Positions 1-13,187 of a stretch of 64,000 nt of DNA are shown piece after piece. The notes beneath the pieces were generated by a model. It had not been told where the DNA came from and did no database searches. It saw nothing but the letters and a program-made list of their open reading frames with translations. Where the stretch lies: positions 10,593,766 to 10,657,765 of the forward strand of contig NC_135223.1 of assembly GCF_052324685.1 (NCBI RefSeq), written 5' to 3'. The DNA comes from Brachyhypopomus gauderio. Lineage: Eukaryota; Chordata; Actinopteri; Gymnotiformes; Hypopomidae. Position 1 is the first letter of the stretch. Each line of letters starts with the position of its first letter. The translations under genes were made by a program, and so were the position numbers.

Positions 1-1240
1 GTCCCCTTCATCAGTGAAAGTGATGATTCACCTAATCATCAGTTCAGGAGTTTAACAAAAAGGTGCTCAGTATGATTGACAGTCTCAGGAACGTAGGTGA
101 GAGCGGAGGTCCCTTGGGCACTGGGGTTTGGCCTGAGGGGACGTGTCCTGGCTTTTGGGACAGCCAGGGACCACATGCCCATCTCTGTGTGGCGCACACT
201 TTCCTGAGATGCCCCTGGTCCCCTCCCCAAATGATAAACCTTACGTGTTTGACATGAGGGGTGCCTCTTGGCTGCTGAGTGTGCCTTCATTGTCCATTGC
301 TGCAGTTGTTTGGTAGGGTTCTTATACAGGCTCCATTTTGTCCTCCTCACTCTCTGCCTCAGAAGGGGGCGCCTCGCCTTTGCCCTGGCAGCTGTGTGCA
401 CCCATGTTTGGCTGCGTGCGCCCCTGGCTGGAGAACTTACTTGCTTTGGAGGCATGCACATTGGTGGGACGTGCACTGATCTTGGAGTAGTGGCACTGTC
501 CTCGTCCTCTGTCTCCATCTCCGAGACAGGAGAGACCGCAACATCCTCTTCCTCAGAGGCTTGGAGGCTTCCTCTATCACCTGGTCCTCCAGGGGGATGG
601 ACTTCCAGCTTTCAGCACCACAGTGTACTCCACCTCTTCCCGGGATAAGGGGAGGCTCCGCTGACTCCAGGAGGGAATACAGCCCCGGAGTGGCGAGCCC
701 CCCTAAATCTAAGGGGGTTCGGGTGAGCATCCCCGGTTGGTCAGGAAGAGTCTGAGAGGTGTTGCCAGTCCCGGACCAAAGGCTGTTCCTCCTGCTACCC
801 CCCTACAAAAAAGACTGAGGGGCGAGCTAGCACCAGAACGCCTGCCAGGCGCTGGGGCACCCTGGGGAGAGCTGTAGCACAGAGTGGGAAGAGACCATTG
901 CTAGCTGGCTAGCTTCCTTGTTGGCTGCATGGGCAGTGAAGTCCCTATAGAAGCCAGCCAGCCTCTCTTCCAACTCTGCAGGAGAGCAATCCCCAAAGTA
1001 GATGAAAAACTCGGGGGCAGAACTCCAGTACGCCTCCCCTGAGGTGCTGGCTCTAGTCTCACGGTGCAGCAGGAGGGGGAGATGGGTGTTTCCTACCCCT
1101 CCTGACCTGCTTGCCCTCAGGCATCCTGAGCAATTCCTTCTTCTGTAAAAATGCAAGTGGACGGCAGGACACAGAAACAAGAGCAGACGTCTGTGCTGAA
1201 CGTTTATTACACATTGTACGGTACAACATTTAACGTGAAA
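1..1240. other. GC-rich segment with unassigned minus-strand frames
   Basis: Several minus-strand frames of 97-159 codons overlap here; one includes PAELEERLAGFYRDFTAHAA. I cannot match them to a known family, and they break before joining. Near 1200 an AATAAA occurs on -. It could be an old mobile element or part of a gene that continues outside the window. Confidence 0.25.
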
Positions 1241-1373
1241 CACTTAGCAGGTTTAATCAAAACAAGAACCGACAAAGATGCCCGAACAGTTAAATACAAG
1301 AACCCAGACGAGACACATGTGCAACACATCACATTAACAAGACGAGGGACAGGTGATACGAACAATGCCAATG

Positions 1374-1375
<2 letters not shown>

Positions 1376-1410
<35 letters not shown>
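1376..1410. repeat. (CA)n microsatellite
   Basis: Uninterrupted CA dinucleotides, followed by CA-rich sequence to about 1470. Confidence 0.95.
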
Positions 1411-1411
<1 letters not shown>

Positions 1412-1499
1412 AAAGTACACACATAAACACAGGCGCACGTGGACACAGACTAACATGAACACACACACAGACACGAGGGAGGAGTCAGGGGCTGTACTG

Positions 1500-2595
1500 T
1501 GACATAAGCATTTGGAATTTGTTCAAAATGAATTAGAAATTGCTTTCATGATGTGCACAAGTGACTAGATGATGTGGAGGTTGGTCAAGCAATTTTGAGA
1601 ATTTTTTTTCTGATCTGCAAAATGCACCAAAGAGAAAAATTGTAATGAAATTGTATGTGTTTGATATTGCTGCTGAGGGCTACACTACAGCTGCTTCACT
1701 GGCAGAAATGTGTTATTCTTAAGAGAGATTAAAGCAGGAAAAAAATCCCTGTCTTAATATGTTTCTCAAGTCTAATTCTCAGTTTTGACTTCCTTTATCT
1801 CAGTAGCCTGTTATTGTGTCTTCACTAACATTGCTTCTTCTAAGGAATTTTTAGGAGAAACATCTGTGGCAAAGTTGACACTTGTATGAGATTCACCTTT
1901 ACATTTCCCAAGCAATTAATGATCAACCTCTGGGGCTTCACATACAACCTGCATGAATAAACAGCATAAATTGTCCATTTGTGTGAGTGAAACCATGTGT
2001 TCAGGGAAAGAACAGATTATTACTTTATATAGACATAGTTGAAATAGGCTTACTGTCTTTTTTCTATTCTGAAGTTTTTTGCTTTCTTTCTAAGTTTGTG
2101 TGAAGTTGTGATGCAAGATATTCTGTCCATGATGGCTATAAAATAAAAAGACCATCAATTCTATACCTTCATAATAAGAGAAGGTCATATAAGTTATTGT
2201 AAGGTAAATGTAGTAGAAAATTACATGTATCAGTATTCTGATTTCAGCTCAATAATCTTTTAATTAAGATGTTCCAGTGATAATTGGGAGAAAAAAGCAT
2301 ACAGGACAATACAGGACTGATCATGTCATATTGGGTGATCCTAATATTTAGAGCTGCAGCTCCTAGAAGGATGATACATGAAAATATTATGTGACTGAAA
2401 ATCTAACCTTTTGCAGGAAACATGCATTTTAATGGACAAAGGAGGTCCCAAATGTTTAGGTGATTTGCTAAATAATCAGTGAATAATCAGTGAACAATAA
2501 TTTGTGAAAATGCATCATTGTATTACAAAAACCAAAACAAAGAAACTAGTTAGTAGAATTCATAAACATGAATGTTCTTCCCACATCATTTGAAA

Positions 2596-2685
<90 letters not shown>

Positions 2686-3790
2686 ATTCTCCAGTAAATT
2701 ACTTGTTTTCAGAGATTAAGTTAGGCTGTATTAAGTTAGGCTCTATATATTACAAACATGCTCATTTCCTCAGTGCATTCATTTTGCACTGTATAAAACA
2801 AATTATTTGCCATATAAATCTTTGCACTTTGGTGCGTTTATGTTATATTGTATTTAATTTGGTATTGCAGTACACATTTCAAGCTCTATATTACTAAGGA
2901 AAACATAGTCTACCTTAAACTCTGAACAGTTTTTGTGCACATAATACATATTCTTCGCCATAGCGACAGGGAGAGGATGGGGAGGAGTTTGGCAGGTAGA
3001 GATAGACACGCCCCCCGCAGTCTATGAATCAGTTCAAATGTAATGTCTGTTTGGTTTATCCCATTTCTTCTTTCTTTTCTGTTGTTGGTTCGGTTGCTTA
3101 ATGAATACTATGTCATAAAATGTTTCTGGCTCTTCTAATTATGCAGAAAGTTCATCTTCCCAAATTTGACTTTAGTTTATTTTGATAGGTGGAAAAACAA
3201 AAGTAAAAAAAAAGACCAGTTTAAAGATTGGCCGACCTTGAGAGCCAGTGTGCACCCGTGAAAAGGAAGAAATTAATCATATTCTGTATCAAACCAGCTA
3301 TGGAAAATATGGAGAGCAGCCTGGGAAGTGTGACAACCCTATTTAATGGGTAGACATCAAGGTTTTTCATTAAGGAATCCTTGCTGACAGCACATTTTAA
3401 GAGCAGAAACCTGGCTCACAGGTTTAACTCTAGGACATTGGCTGCTCTTCAAAGTGTTCCCATGATGCTATGGGGGAAGAGGGAACAGAGGGGGAGCTTG
3501 GTGCTGAGATGCAGTAACACACACACTGTCTCCTCACACACACACCTCAGTGCAGCACCACTGCACACGTGGGGATGTCGGTTCGTGGAGTCCAGCTCAC
3601 AACAAGACCTTCCCAAGCAGACCTTCCTAGTGAGCTCAGGGATTGTTAGCGGGTGGCCACCCTGCCAGAGCAGAGGTCAAGAGAGCGGCAAAACAAAACA
3701 CAGCCACATTAGGGACAACAAGAGGAGACGAACGAGGTCGTTTTTTTTTTTTGTCTTCCTTGTCTAAATTCAAACATGCTGTAGCGATTA
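1500..3790. other. intergenic, no gene seen
   Basis: AT-rich DNA without a credible ORF, RNA gene or intact mobile element, apart from the (TG)n tract near 2.6 kb. Confidence 0.6.
2599..2684. repeat. (TG)n microsatellite
   Basis: About 43 uninterrupted TG units in AT-rich intergenic DNA. Confidence 0.97.
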
Positions 3791-3799
3791 TTGAAAAGC

Positions 3800-4110
3800 A
3801 AACTTGGAGAGACATAGCGGGAGGCGGGGGACTCGCAGACGGAGAGATGAAGACGAGGTGGTGAGTGGACAGCAGGGCCGGGGGACGGACGCCGCAGGAG
3901 GACACCGACGGAGACGTGCCGCGTGGCGGGAAGGGACAGGAGACGGGGGGAGGACCAGCTGTTGGAGCTGGGCTGCGGGCCCTGCTGCCTTGCGATTACG
4001 CACGGAGAGAGGACACTGGGAGCCCTGCGAGGCGGCCCGCTCCGGGCTGGGGGAGCGCTCTGAATACCGGCCTTACAAGGGCGAGTGGCTCTGATCCTCC
4101 CCTGACACAC
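3800..4110. promoter_or_regulatory. CpG-rich island in the upstream intergenic region
   Basis: About 30 CpG in under 300 bases, far above the AT-rich surroundings. A donor-like GTGAGT occurs at 3861 on +. It may mark the promoter or first exon of an unannotated transcript; no protein is recognised. Confidence 0.35.
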
Positions 4111-4228
4111 TTCCCACTGTGTTCCACCAGTGTTGGCAGACCGCTGGGTTACTCTAGAAGCGTTGCACTGGGTGCTACGCCTGCAGCTTTCCCACAGCCT
4201 CGAGACGAGCGGCCTGGGGGAGAGGCCT

Positions 4229-4267
4229 CACACACTCACACACTCACACACTCACACACACACACAC

Positions 4268-4298
<31 letters not shown>

Positions 4299-4328
4299 TA
4301 CACACACACACAAACACACACTCACACA

Positions 4329-4365
<37 letters not shown>

Positions 4366-4482
4366 ATACACACACACTCATACACACACACAAACACACA
4401 CTCACACACTCACACACACACACACTCATACACACACACACAAACACACACTCACACACTCACACTCACACACTCACACTGG
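4229..4482. repeat. complex CA-rich repeat
   Basis: CACA runs interspersed with CACT, CATA and CAAA variants over about 250 bases; higher-order blocks such as CACTCATACACACACACAAA recur. Confidence 0.95.
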
Positions 4483-4647
4483 GTGGCCTTGCCAAAGGAG
4501 TTCAGGAGGAAGTCATTCATCCATCTTTGACTTCCACTTTGTATACCCAGACAGTCTCTGTGTATACACGTGCTCATCCACTGTCACTAGGTAGTCTGAA
4601 AGCACACGCACATGGCTAAAGGTTTTACATACCAACTTTTATCTCAA

Positions 4648-4650
<3 letters not shown>

Positions 4651-4727
<77 letters not shown>
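4651..4727. repeat. (AT)n microsatellite
   Basis: About 38 uninterrupted AT units, self-complementary and able to extrude a cruciform. Confidence 0.97.
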
Positions 4728-4732
<5 letters not shown>

Positions 4733-6251
4733 CATTGTGTTCATTTTAAACTGGGTTTGAGTATAAACATTAGTCAGGCCTCTTTTGACCGTGTAAAATC
4801 AGATGACCCTCTTTACTTAAGTCTTGCATCTCACTCTGTCATCTTCTTTGTTAACCTCACAAGCTTAGCAGAGGTAAAACAGTACGTAGTGCGGTCACAA
4901 TGGCAGTCTTTGTGCCTGCCTCTCAATGTTTCACGGCACATTAAGAGTAGAGGGAATACACTTCTCCTCAGTCTGCCTCTCCATTCACCCCCAACCCAAG
5001 TGAGGGCTGGTGAGGTAATGGCAAAGCAGGGGTGGGCATGTGTGTGTGTCTGTGTGTGTGTGTGTCAGTGTGCTATAGATATATAATGTGTGTTGCCACC
5101 TCATGCCAACAGTTCACAATTTGAGCTCATACAATTATACCCACACCCTTAAACACAACCGCACACTCTTATGCACACAAAGTGTGTAGTACTAAGCTAA
5201 CAACGTCTGCCATTAGGATCCTAACCAAAGCTCCACTGAAGCTGACAGCTGAGCCACCCCATTCGTTTAGCAGGGCAGCGTCAGTGTGTGTCACATGACT
5301 ATAAAGAGACTCAAAGAAGCAGGAAGTTGGCCCTTGTGTGACATCATGCTATGTGTTACATGCGACTTCTTGTCTGACATGACTACAGAAGTGCTGGTAA
5401 AGTGTTTTGGGGAATACTGAACTCAGTGACTTACATCTGGCCCATTATGGAGGGAAAATCCAGCTGAGGGGGAAAAACGGCTTTAAAAATGCTCTCACAA
5501 TGCCGCTCAGTGTGGAGGAGTTTGTGCATGTGCACTGCAGGCTGTTGTGCCAATACCGCTTGGCAAGGGAGGATTGTGCGCTACACTATTGTGTGGGCAT
5601 GGCTGAAGAAAGTCCGTGCCTCTCTCTCTCCTTTCCACCGCTCCTTTGTCCTTTTCTGCATCTGTCCTTCTAGCCTTCTTTGCATTCTGTCTCTCACTCT
5701 AACACACACATTTCCAGTTTCAGGCTTTGCAAACGGACGTTGTGAAGAACCGCATACGCACTGGCTGACAGTTAAACACAGGACTCGGGCTTGCGCTGAG
5801 GCCTGAATGAATGTGTGCGTTACTCCCTCTAGTGGATAGCTTTGAGAACACTCGCACACAAAAAATGATAGTAAATTAAAAGTTGACTTTCTAACTGAGA
5901 AGCTGTAGAATTGTTCCAGACAGCTGTTTTATGAAGTCAGGAAATGTATCTATGCTCCAATGAGGAAAAAGTTCATCACTGTTCATATATCCTGTCAGTG
6001 AGTCATTTGTTTAGAATTAACAAATTGTGTAATTTTTTTTAGGGGGGGGGGTGGGGCTTTAATTAGACTAAACAACACAGATTGTCTAAGTGCATTGGTT
6101 TGACTGATTCTCTGTCCACTTCCAAAAGGTGTTTATATAAAATCTCTTCAGCTGGAGTCTGATTGGCATTGGGATTTATAGTTTGTTTTATTTGTATATT
6201 TGTTTTGGCAATCTTTGATTGTACACAGAATGTGAGGAGTGGTGGAAATGA

Positions 6252-6532
6252 AGGGGTTTGGAGGGGTTTGGCGGGGTTCCGTGGGGTTTGGAGGGGTTTG
6301 GGCGGGTTTGGTGGGGTTCAGTGGGGTTTGGAGGGGCTTGGTGGGCTTCAGTGTGGCTTGGAGGGGTTTGGTCGAGTTTGGAGGGGTTTGGTGGGGTTTG
6401 GGTGGGTTTGGTAGGGTTCAGTGGGGCTTGGAGGGGTTTAGTGAGGTTTCGCGGGGTTTGGACAGGTTTGGTGGGGTTCTGTGGGGTTTGGTGGGGTTCA
6501 CTAGGGTTTGGAGGGGTTTGGTGGGGTTTGGA
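6252..6532. repeat. G-rich minisatellite of about 10-bp units
   Basis: About 28 imperfect copies of a unit like GGGGTTTGGA with variants (GGGGTTCAGT, GGGCTTGG). The + strand has many runs of four G, so quadruplex formation is plausible. All three + frames are largely open, which is an artefact. Confidence 0.92.
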
Positions 6533-7153
6533 TCACATTGGAGGTGTAACAGCTTTGAACACAGGCGATTTATAACATATTTTTATCAGGTGTAATTCAC
6601 AGCTCTATCTATGATAAGTACATCAACTACCAAGATAATTTAAACAAACTTATGCTGTAACGAAGGTGTGCGGTTACACCAGCAAACAGTTGCTTAGGAG
6701 ATCCATGCTCATTACATGGGAACCTCTGAAACACTTGAAACAGGAGCATTAGCGTACACGGAGAGGGGAGGCCTTGAAGCTCTGATTTGTGGCCTTGTTT
6801 TGGCTGCCTTAGAATGTCAGCCTTGCCAGAAGTAACTATATACTGGGTTTTCTACTCAGATCTTTGACCATTAAACAACTTTCACTAATGAGCCACCAGG
6901 CATATGTCTGTAACCTTCCCTGCTCGGTTTACTATTCTGGATTATATTAATCCACTTCACTTTGAATTGGAGACGCCTTCACTCACAACAAGACCATTAA
7001 AGGGCCTTTGTTCTGTTTCAAGCATTACCGGCTCCAATATCATTCATCACCATAACATATACTTTCACTTACCCGTGCATACACATGTGTCCAGATATAC
7101 TGTATACATTTTCCCTTGATGCAAGCATTTAAACAGTGTGCAGTCTCTCTCGC

Positions 7154-7182
7154 TCACACACACACACACACACACACACACT
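7154..7182. repeat. (CA)n microsatellite
   Basis: Short CA run in the upstream intergenic region. Confidence 0.9.
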
Positions 7183-10096
7183 GGACACAGTGCGATTTTC
7201 TTTCTACAGCTGTATCCCTCTCTGTAACAACCACCAACACATGAGCACAACGTGCTAAATGTTACCACCGCCCCCTCTGTGAGGGCGAGCGCCCCAGCGG
7301 CCGGACTGGTTCCACGTGTGCCGTGCTGGAGCATCTGGCCACGGGCTGCGTTAACGCAGCGGCCTGTCTGACACTGGGGGGTGCGGGGGGAGGTGGGGGG
7401 TCTCCCGGAGCTCAGCTCCTGATGAGCATGAACCCAAAGACCCTTCTGTTTCACAATCCCAGCCCTTAATCATTCCCTCCTGCCCCCGCGGTGAAGCTCG
7501 GGCACTGACTAGGACATGGAGGGTCTGCCTCTGGAGCCTCTCTGGAGGTGTGTGAGGACACAGCAGCCATGTTTAAGGGACGGGAGCGGGACGGGAGCGG
7601 GACACCACTCAGAGGACATCTGCGGTTCCGCCTGCGCTTCTTGAGAAGGGAAGACATTATTGGGAGGGACAGATTGAGCCGTTTTCTGCCGAGGAAGGTA
7701 CTGATGAAGGCACAAGGAACGGCAGCTCTCTGTCAATTACCTAGAAAGCATAATCTAATCCAGTCACTGAGTGCTGAGGCACTTGAACAGGAATACATGC
7801 AGATAACCCATTTAAACCCATAACCTACCTGAGGTGGACCTGTCTCAGCACGGGGACTGACAGGACATGTCAGAAAGAGAACAGGCTGAAAACACCTGTG
7901 GTTTTAATTGGTTTTAGTACACCTGTCAATGTCACATTGTTCACCTTCAGTTAGAGTAAAGACATCACCAGATGTTGGAGGTGTCTTCACACTCGTCAAG
8001 CTATGTGGCCAATCAGAGCACTGAAGTATTGTCACGCGTTTAAAACTGCTTAGGTCATGGAGAAACCCTGCACACATGTACACACCTGTGCACTCGCCCT
8101 GTAAGTCTTGCACGTGTAAACACATTACCATGATGTCAGAGACCACAGAGGTGCTCCTATATCTGCTACGTTTAAACTCAGCTCAAACGCCCAGGGTAAA
8201 AGTAAAACACTGTAATGGAACCCAATCGTTTAACACACATTAGGATCACGAGGGCACTCCATAAGGGTCACGCCCTCCACCAACTGTATTAGCAACACAT
8301 ATCCCATCTCACAGGTGTACTTTTACCCATCAGTAGCCCATGAGTTATCAACCCTCTACGCATTTAATCACTGATTTATTTCTAACCACAGGACCAGAAG
8401 TTTCTGGAGTTCCTTTGCATGGTGGACCATATGCAACACAGCTTTAATGCACAGTAGTGTGACAGCTGTAGGTGTTGTGTAGGTAGGAATGCATTAGGCA
8501 ATGCTGCTGGGGTTTTTATATGTATCCATGACGTTGCTGGGTTGAGAACTGTCCAGCCAATAGCTGAGCTGTGCTCAAAAACGTTATGAAGAGTTGGAGC
8601 CGGCGGACGTCTATATAAAGAATGCACATAAATATAGTGGTAAGCGCTACACACCTACAGCTAATAAATGTATGTAATAAAGTTGGTCGTAAACGATTGT
8701 GTACCTAATAAAACACTGTGGGCATATTTCCCCCATATACTCAACTTACATTATTCCCTCTTTAAATATATATCATTATTTTATTTCTTGCCTTCATTTT
8801 ATACCATTTGGTAGTGTTCCTAAGATGGAATTTCTATTCATTTGTATTTTACTTTTCATTCAAGTAGGCAACATGTTCACAGCAGGTGACCAAATAACAA
8901 ACTCTGAAGTCTTAAACATGTTTTTATTCGATATTTCACACTGCACTGTTTTCAAGGAAACTGCATCACACATCTCAAAATACCCAGCGTGTATGTTTTT
9001 ATCTTATTTTCATCAAAACTGAAACTAGCTACCCCCTCCTTTATCATTACTAAGCACTACTGAATGTTTGATTCTGGAGGATCAAACCTTCTGTGACTTT
9101 CATAACCACCCTCACACTTATATGTGGAACATTACACACTCAGGTCATGTCTATCTAAGTGGAAAAAATGGAAGGACGTCTTGCTTTCCAGTAGGCCTAC
9201 ATCATGCTGAAATTGACATGCTCCTGACACATTCTAAAAAGCCTATCACTATGTGGTAGAGCTGTGTTATCAGAGAACTGACCTGACGTAATCACATAAG
9301 GAGTTTGCATCCGGGACCAGAACTTCACCAATCAGACTCTCTTTGAGGAGGAGTGGAGCTCCTTCCCTGACTGGACTGCAATCCTGTACATTGGCTGTGT
9401 GAAAAATGGACCTGTGATCTTGATTAAGTAAAATACAGAAAAAACAGTATTGATGTGTACTAAGGTATTCAGTGAATTTTAAAGTTTTAAAAGTGATATT
9501 ATCTTGCTTAAAATAATTGTTGTGTTCAATCACTTCTGGAAAATATAATTATAATAACAGATAATTAATTAAAATTTTGAAAAGATGTAAACATGCATTT
9601 ACAAGATCACAGGAAGAATTGCTGTGTTGTGGTTGAGCAGTGCTCAGGTTGCAGATCAGTCTTTCATAATACTTGTTTAAGGTCAAAGGCCATGACAGGT
9701 AACGGCATGCCACCAGATCAGCTGAGAGAACTTCCTCTCTTCTATCAAATTTGCATTCATCTGAAGATGCTCTCTGGTTTCAAATTTATGACATTTATGA
9801 GAGATTGCTTTATGAGAGACATGTGAAATATAAATAGTGACATACATTATATGCATATTAAGATTTATTTCTGGTTAGTTATGGATCTGTTTATTATTGT
9901 TCTTTTGATATTGTGATCATGTCTGAAGAGTTACTATTAGTATAACTGATACATTTTATTTGCATGTGACTTTATAGAAACACAAAGACTGATTGCAAGG
10001 AAAGGGTGAAATAAAGCCCAGACAATACTTAAGACACACTATAGAATAATTAAGAACAATTACACCAGCATAGCAGAGTAAAGACTCCCCCATCCC

Positions 10097-10097
10097 A

Positions 10098-10128
<31 letters not shown>

Positions 10129-10229
10129 TCTCTCTCACGCACACACATACTCACACATGCACACACACTCACAAAAACTCACACTCACACATTCACACAC
10201 ACTCACATGCACACACACACACACACACA

Positions 10230-10292
<63 letters not shown>

Positions 10293-10298
10293 ACACAA
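10097..10298. repeat. CA-rich repeat
   Basis: CA dinucleotides broken by CT, AT and GC variants across 200 bases. Confidence 0.93.
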
Positions 10299-11104
10299 AA
10301 TGAAGAAGATGAAGCCCAGAGAGGGGCTCTGAATAGGCCAAGGTGAAAAGATAAGTTTTTAATGGATCTTTGAAACAATCTAACAAATGCAAAGAGCTTG
10401 TATGGAAGGAGATCCACAGATGGGATGTCATGTGGCTGAAAGTCGAGATCCAAGCTGGGAAGAAAGAGGGAGGTGTGGGGTGAGAAGCCCAGCATAAGAG
10501 GGGCATAAGAGTAGTGCAGTGATGGAGTGAAAAAGCTTTTACTGTGTTCTTCACTGTTAAACCCTTTATTCTGGTTAGTCTGATGGGCCAAGGCCATAGA
10601 TGATGAATTATATCCTACTTTCATACATTTACAATTATTCTTAGCCCTTGAGAACTGGCTATTTGGGCTTTGAACTGGCTACTGCCTTGTCTACTTAGAG
10701 TGTTACTGTAAGCAACAAATTGTAAAATATCAGGCCTTAACTCTTTTCTCTCAGTTTTATGAATGTTTAATCAAAACTGAACCTTCTGCAAGCACTTTTG
10801 CTGCTGTCTCTTGGGAAAACGGAACAGAACAGCGAGGTCTTCGTTTAGTTCCGCAAAACTCCGCCCCCAAAGGTTCCGCCCCTGTCTCATAAATCACGGC
10901 TTCAGATGGGCCACTGGCAGCACACACTGTTCGGGGTTTCTGTGCCTTCTGCGAGGGTGGAGCCACACATATAGATGATTTCCATTATGTAATACAAAAG
11001 TGCTGCACAAAGCCGTGTGCCTCTGCACAAGTCCAGTTCAAGTTTGCTGTATTGCCTCAGTACTTAGTGTAGACTGGAACAAGGTGACATTTCTTCTGGT
11101 CAGC

Positions 11105-11632
11105 AACAGAGCAGCACAGTACACAGGGCTCTGGAGTGTGAACGCACAACACAACAGAGCAGCACAGTACACAGGGCTCTGGAGTGTGAACGCACAACAC
11201 AACAGAGCAGCACAGTACACAGGGCTCTGGAGTGTGAACGCACAACACAACAGAGCAGCACAGTACACAGGGCTCTGGAGTGTGAACGCACAACACAACA
11301 GAGCAGCACAGTACACAGGGCTCTGGAGTGTGAACGCACAACACAACAGAGCAGCACAGTACACAGGGCTCTGGAGTGTGAACGCACAACACAACAGAGC
11401 AGCACAGTACACAGGGCTCTGGAGTGTGAACGCACAACACAACAGAGCAGCACAGTACACAGGGCTCTGGAGTGTGAACGCACAACACAACAGAGCAGCA
11501 CAGTACACAGGGCTCTGGAGTGTGAACGCACAACACAACAGAGCAGCACAGTACACAGGGCTCTGGAGTGTGAACGCACAACACAACAGAGCAGCACAGT
11601 ACACAGGGCTCTGGAGTGTGAACGCACAACAC
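11105..11632. repeat. minisatellite, eleven identical 48-bp units
   Basis: The unit starts AACAGAGCAGCACAGTACAC and repeats every 48 bases eleven times with no difference that I can find, followed by a 7-base partial unit. Because 48 is divisible by 3 and the unit has no stop in several frames, it creates long false ORFs on both strands. Confidence 0.97.
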
Positions 11633-11949
11633 AACAGAGAAGAGCAGAATGAAATTCAATAAAACACGAACTTTAAGCACACAAGGCACAAGGGCACGTT
11701 GACAAGTAAGAGTATCATAAAAATGTAAGGTTGTTGACTGCTTATGTCTGATCCGAGGAGGTATGTATCTCAAAAAACTGTAAACACTGTAAAAATAAAT
11801 TGGCAGGAAGGGGGGACATCCCCAGTAGCAGCAGGAGAACGAGGGGTAAGTGTCTGTAGCAGCATACCAAGCATCGCCTCCAAGGGTCAAACAGTCTACT
11901 GTATTATTCTCCAGCTGAAAGTGCAGGTGTACAATAATGATGCATGTTA

Positions 11950-12225
11950 ACTTAAGGATGCTGGATGGGATGATGTTGCCATGGTGATGGAAAGAGTCTT
12001 GATTTGTCCAGGTAGGTGGTGCAGGGCAGCAGTGCGTTAAGGAGTCTGACTGACTCCTGGAAGAAGCCGTCGGGGGAGTCTGGCAGAAATGGTATGGATG
12101 CTCTGATACCACTTGCTGGAGAAGGACAGGAGAGATCATTCACAATCCTGGGAGGCCAGTAGATGCAGCGCTGCTGGTCAGAGGTGTTGGTAGTTCATCG
12201 TGCCCCTGTAGAAGGTGGAGGTGCA
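11950..12225 (-). mobile_element. LINE reverse transcriptase tail fragment
   Basis: Read on -, the stretch resembles the C-terminus of fish LINE reverse transcriptases: SPASGIRASIPFLPDS, then GFFQESVRLLNALL, like the family pattern LLPSGRRYRSI...NSFFPQAIRLLN. Upstream on - is a trace of the TFYRGT segment (about 12205-12225). Frame breaks are present; the clade is not determined. Confidence 0.55.
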
Positions 12226-12229
12226 TGCA

Positions 12230-13187
12230 GATATACAAAAGTAGCTGTATAGCCTTCTAGTACTAACTAAGCACTACCCTCAGTGATCATCTCGTATAAT
12301 CCACATGCTCGGTGTTTGTGAGGCTGGTGAGGTGCAACATATCTGCTCTGAAGACTGTTCTACATCAAGTTCCAAAATAATTTACCTCATTCTACAGTCA
12401 TGAATAATACCACTAAAAAACACATATTGTACTACGTTAGTTAAATCCACACACCACCTTATTTGTGTCTCTTGAAGGCTATTAACCGAATGACGATGAT
12501 CAGCGTTGCCTGTGTTTCTAAGCAAATATGGAAGGGAAACGACGCCTTGTTGCATTGGTGCAGGAAATAGTGGCGGTTCTGTACTTCTCCACGTGCAAAG
12601 AAGAGCGCGCGCGTCCTTCTGCAATAACTGACACACTAGATGGCACTAAAAAACTACAAACCCGCTGTGTACGTCCAGCCGTTTAGGAGGAAGTAACTGT
12701 CGCGTGTGGCTGTTTATCAGCACACTATTGAATCTGTGTAACTTTCAAGTGCTGACACAATACTAGCTACATTATCAATACATATCACCTTACATACTGC
12801 AGTAGTTTATTGTTATACAGACGCGTTTACAGACCATATATTTAAACCCACTGAGAGAGTGCGTAAAGGTGAATGCAGTTAAAGCTACAGCTGGTAAAAC
12901 TAAATATTGTTTGTTTCATACTTAAAGTATAAGAGAAAGGAGGGATTACGTGAATTGTTTCCTCCACCTAGTTAACATTATTACATCGCTTACGTGTTTT
13001 AGAACAATTACGGTTGACATTTCTGCATCATGGTAATATCCACCGCCTGCGGCTTTAAACTATCGGACGCATCTTTCGTCAGCGGAGAACCGCTGGATGT
13101 GTGCTGTAGGTACTGGATCTGTGCTGTAGGTTCTGTTATCACACCTTAGCGGACACACACAGTTTGCTCGTACCGATAGGACATCCC
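12230..13187 (+). promoter_or_regulatory. sntb1 upstream and probable promoter region
   Basis: Non-coding DNA leading into the sntb1 leader. GC and CpG content rise from about 13040. A near-repeat, GTGCTGTAGGTACTGGATCT followed by GTGCTGTAGGTTCTG, lies at 13099-13135. I see no obvious TATA box. Confidence 0.4.

Larger units (their letters stand above)
4730..11100. other. intergenic, simple repeats only
   Basis: Apart from the repeats listed separately I see no gene. Short open frames have no family resemblance. A perfect 16-bp palindrome (GCTGCGTTAACGCAGC) lies in a GC-richer patch near 7346. Confidence 0.55.

Noticed and set aside
39..730. Minus-strand ORFs of 97 and 159 codons
   Set aside because: They overlap in different frames, match no family I know and lack clear splice sites; kept only as an unassigned segment.
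4130..4594. His/Thr-rich ORFs over the CA repeats (also at 1207, 2568, 10193 and 38634)
   Set aside because: Microsatellite translations, not genes.
6163..6595. Gly/Trp/Val-rich ORFs in three frames
   Set aside because: Product of the G-rich minisatellite, which lacks stop codons.
9593..9826. 77-codon ORF with several Cys that might suggest a zinc finger
   Set aside because: Cys spacing does not fit a known finger, and the surroundings are AT-rich non-coding DNA.
11105..11632. Regular repeats resembling a CRISPR array
   Set aside because: The units are directly adjacent and identical with no unique spacers, and the DNA is vertebrate.
11057..12139. A 360-codon minus-strand ORF and a 220-codon plus-strand ORF over the 48-bp array
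   Set aside because: They exist only because the 48-bp unit has no stop in those frames and its length is divisible by three; there is no family resemblance or splice support.
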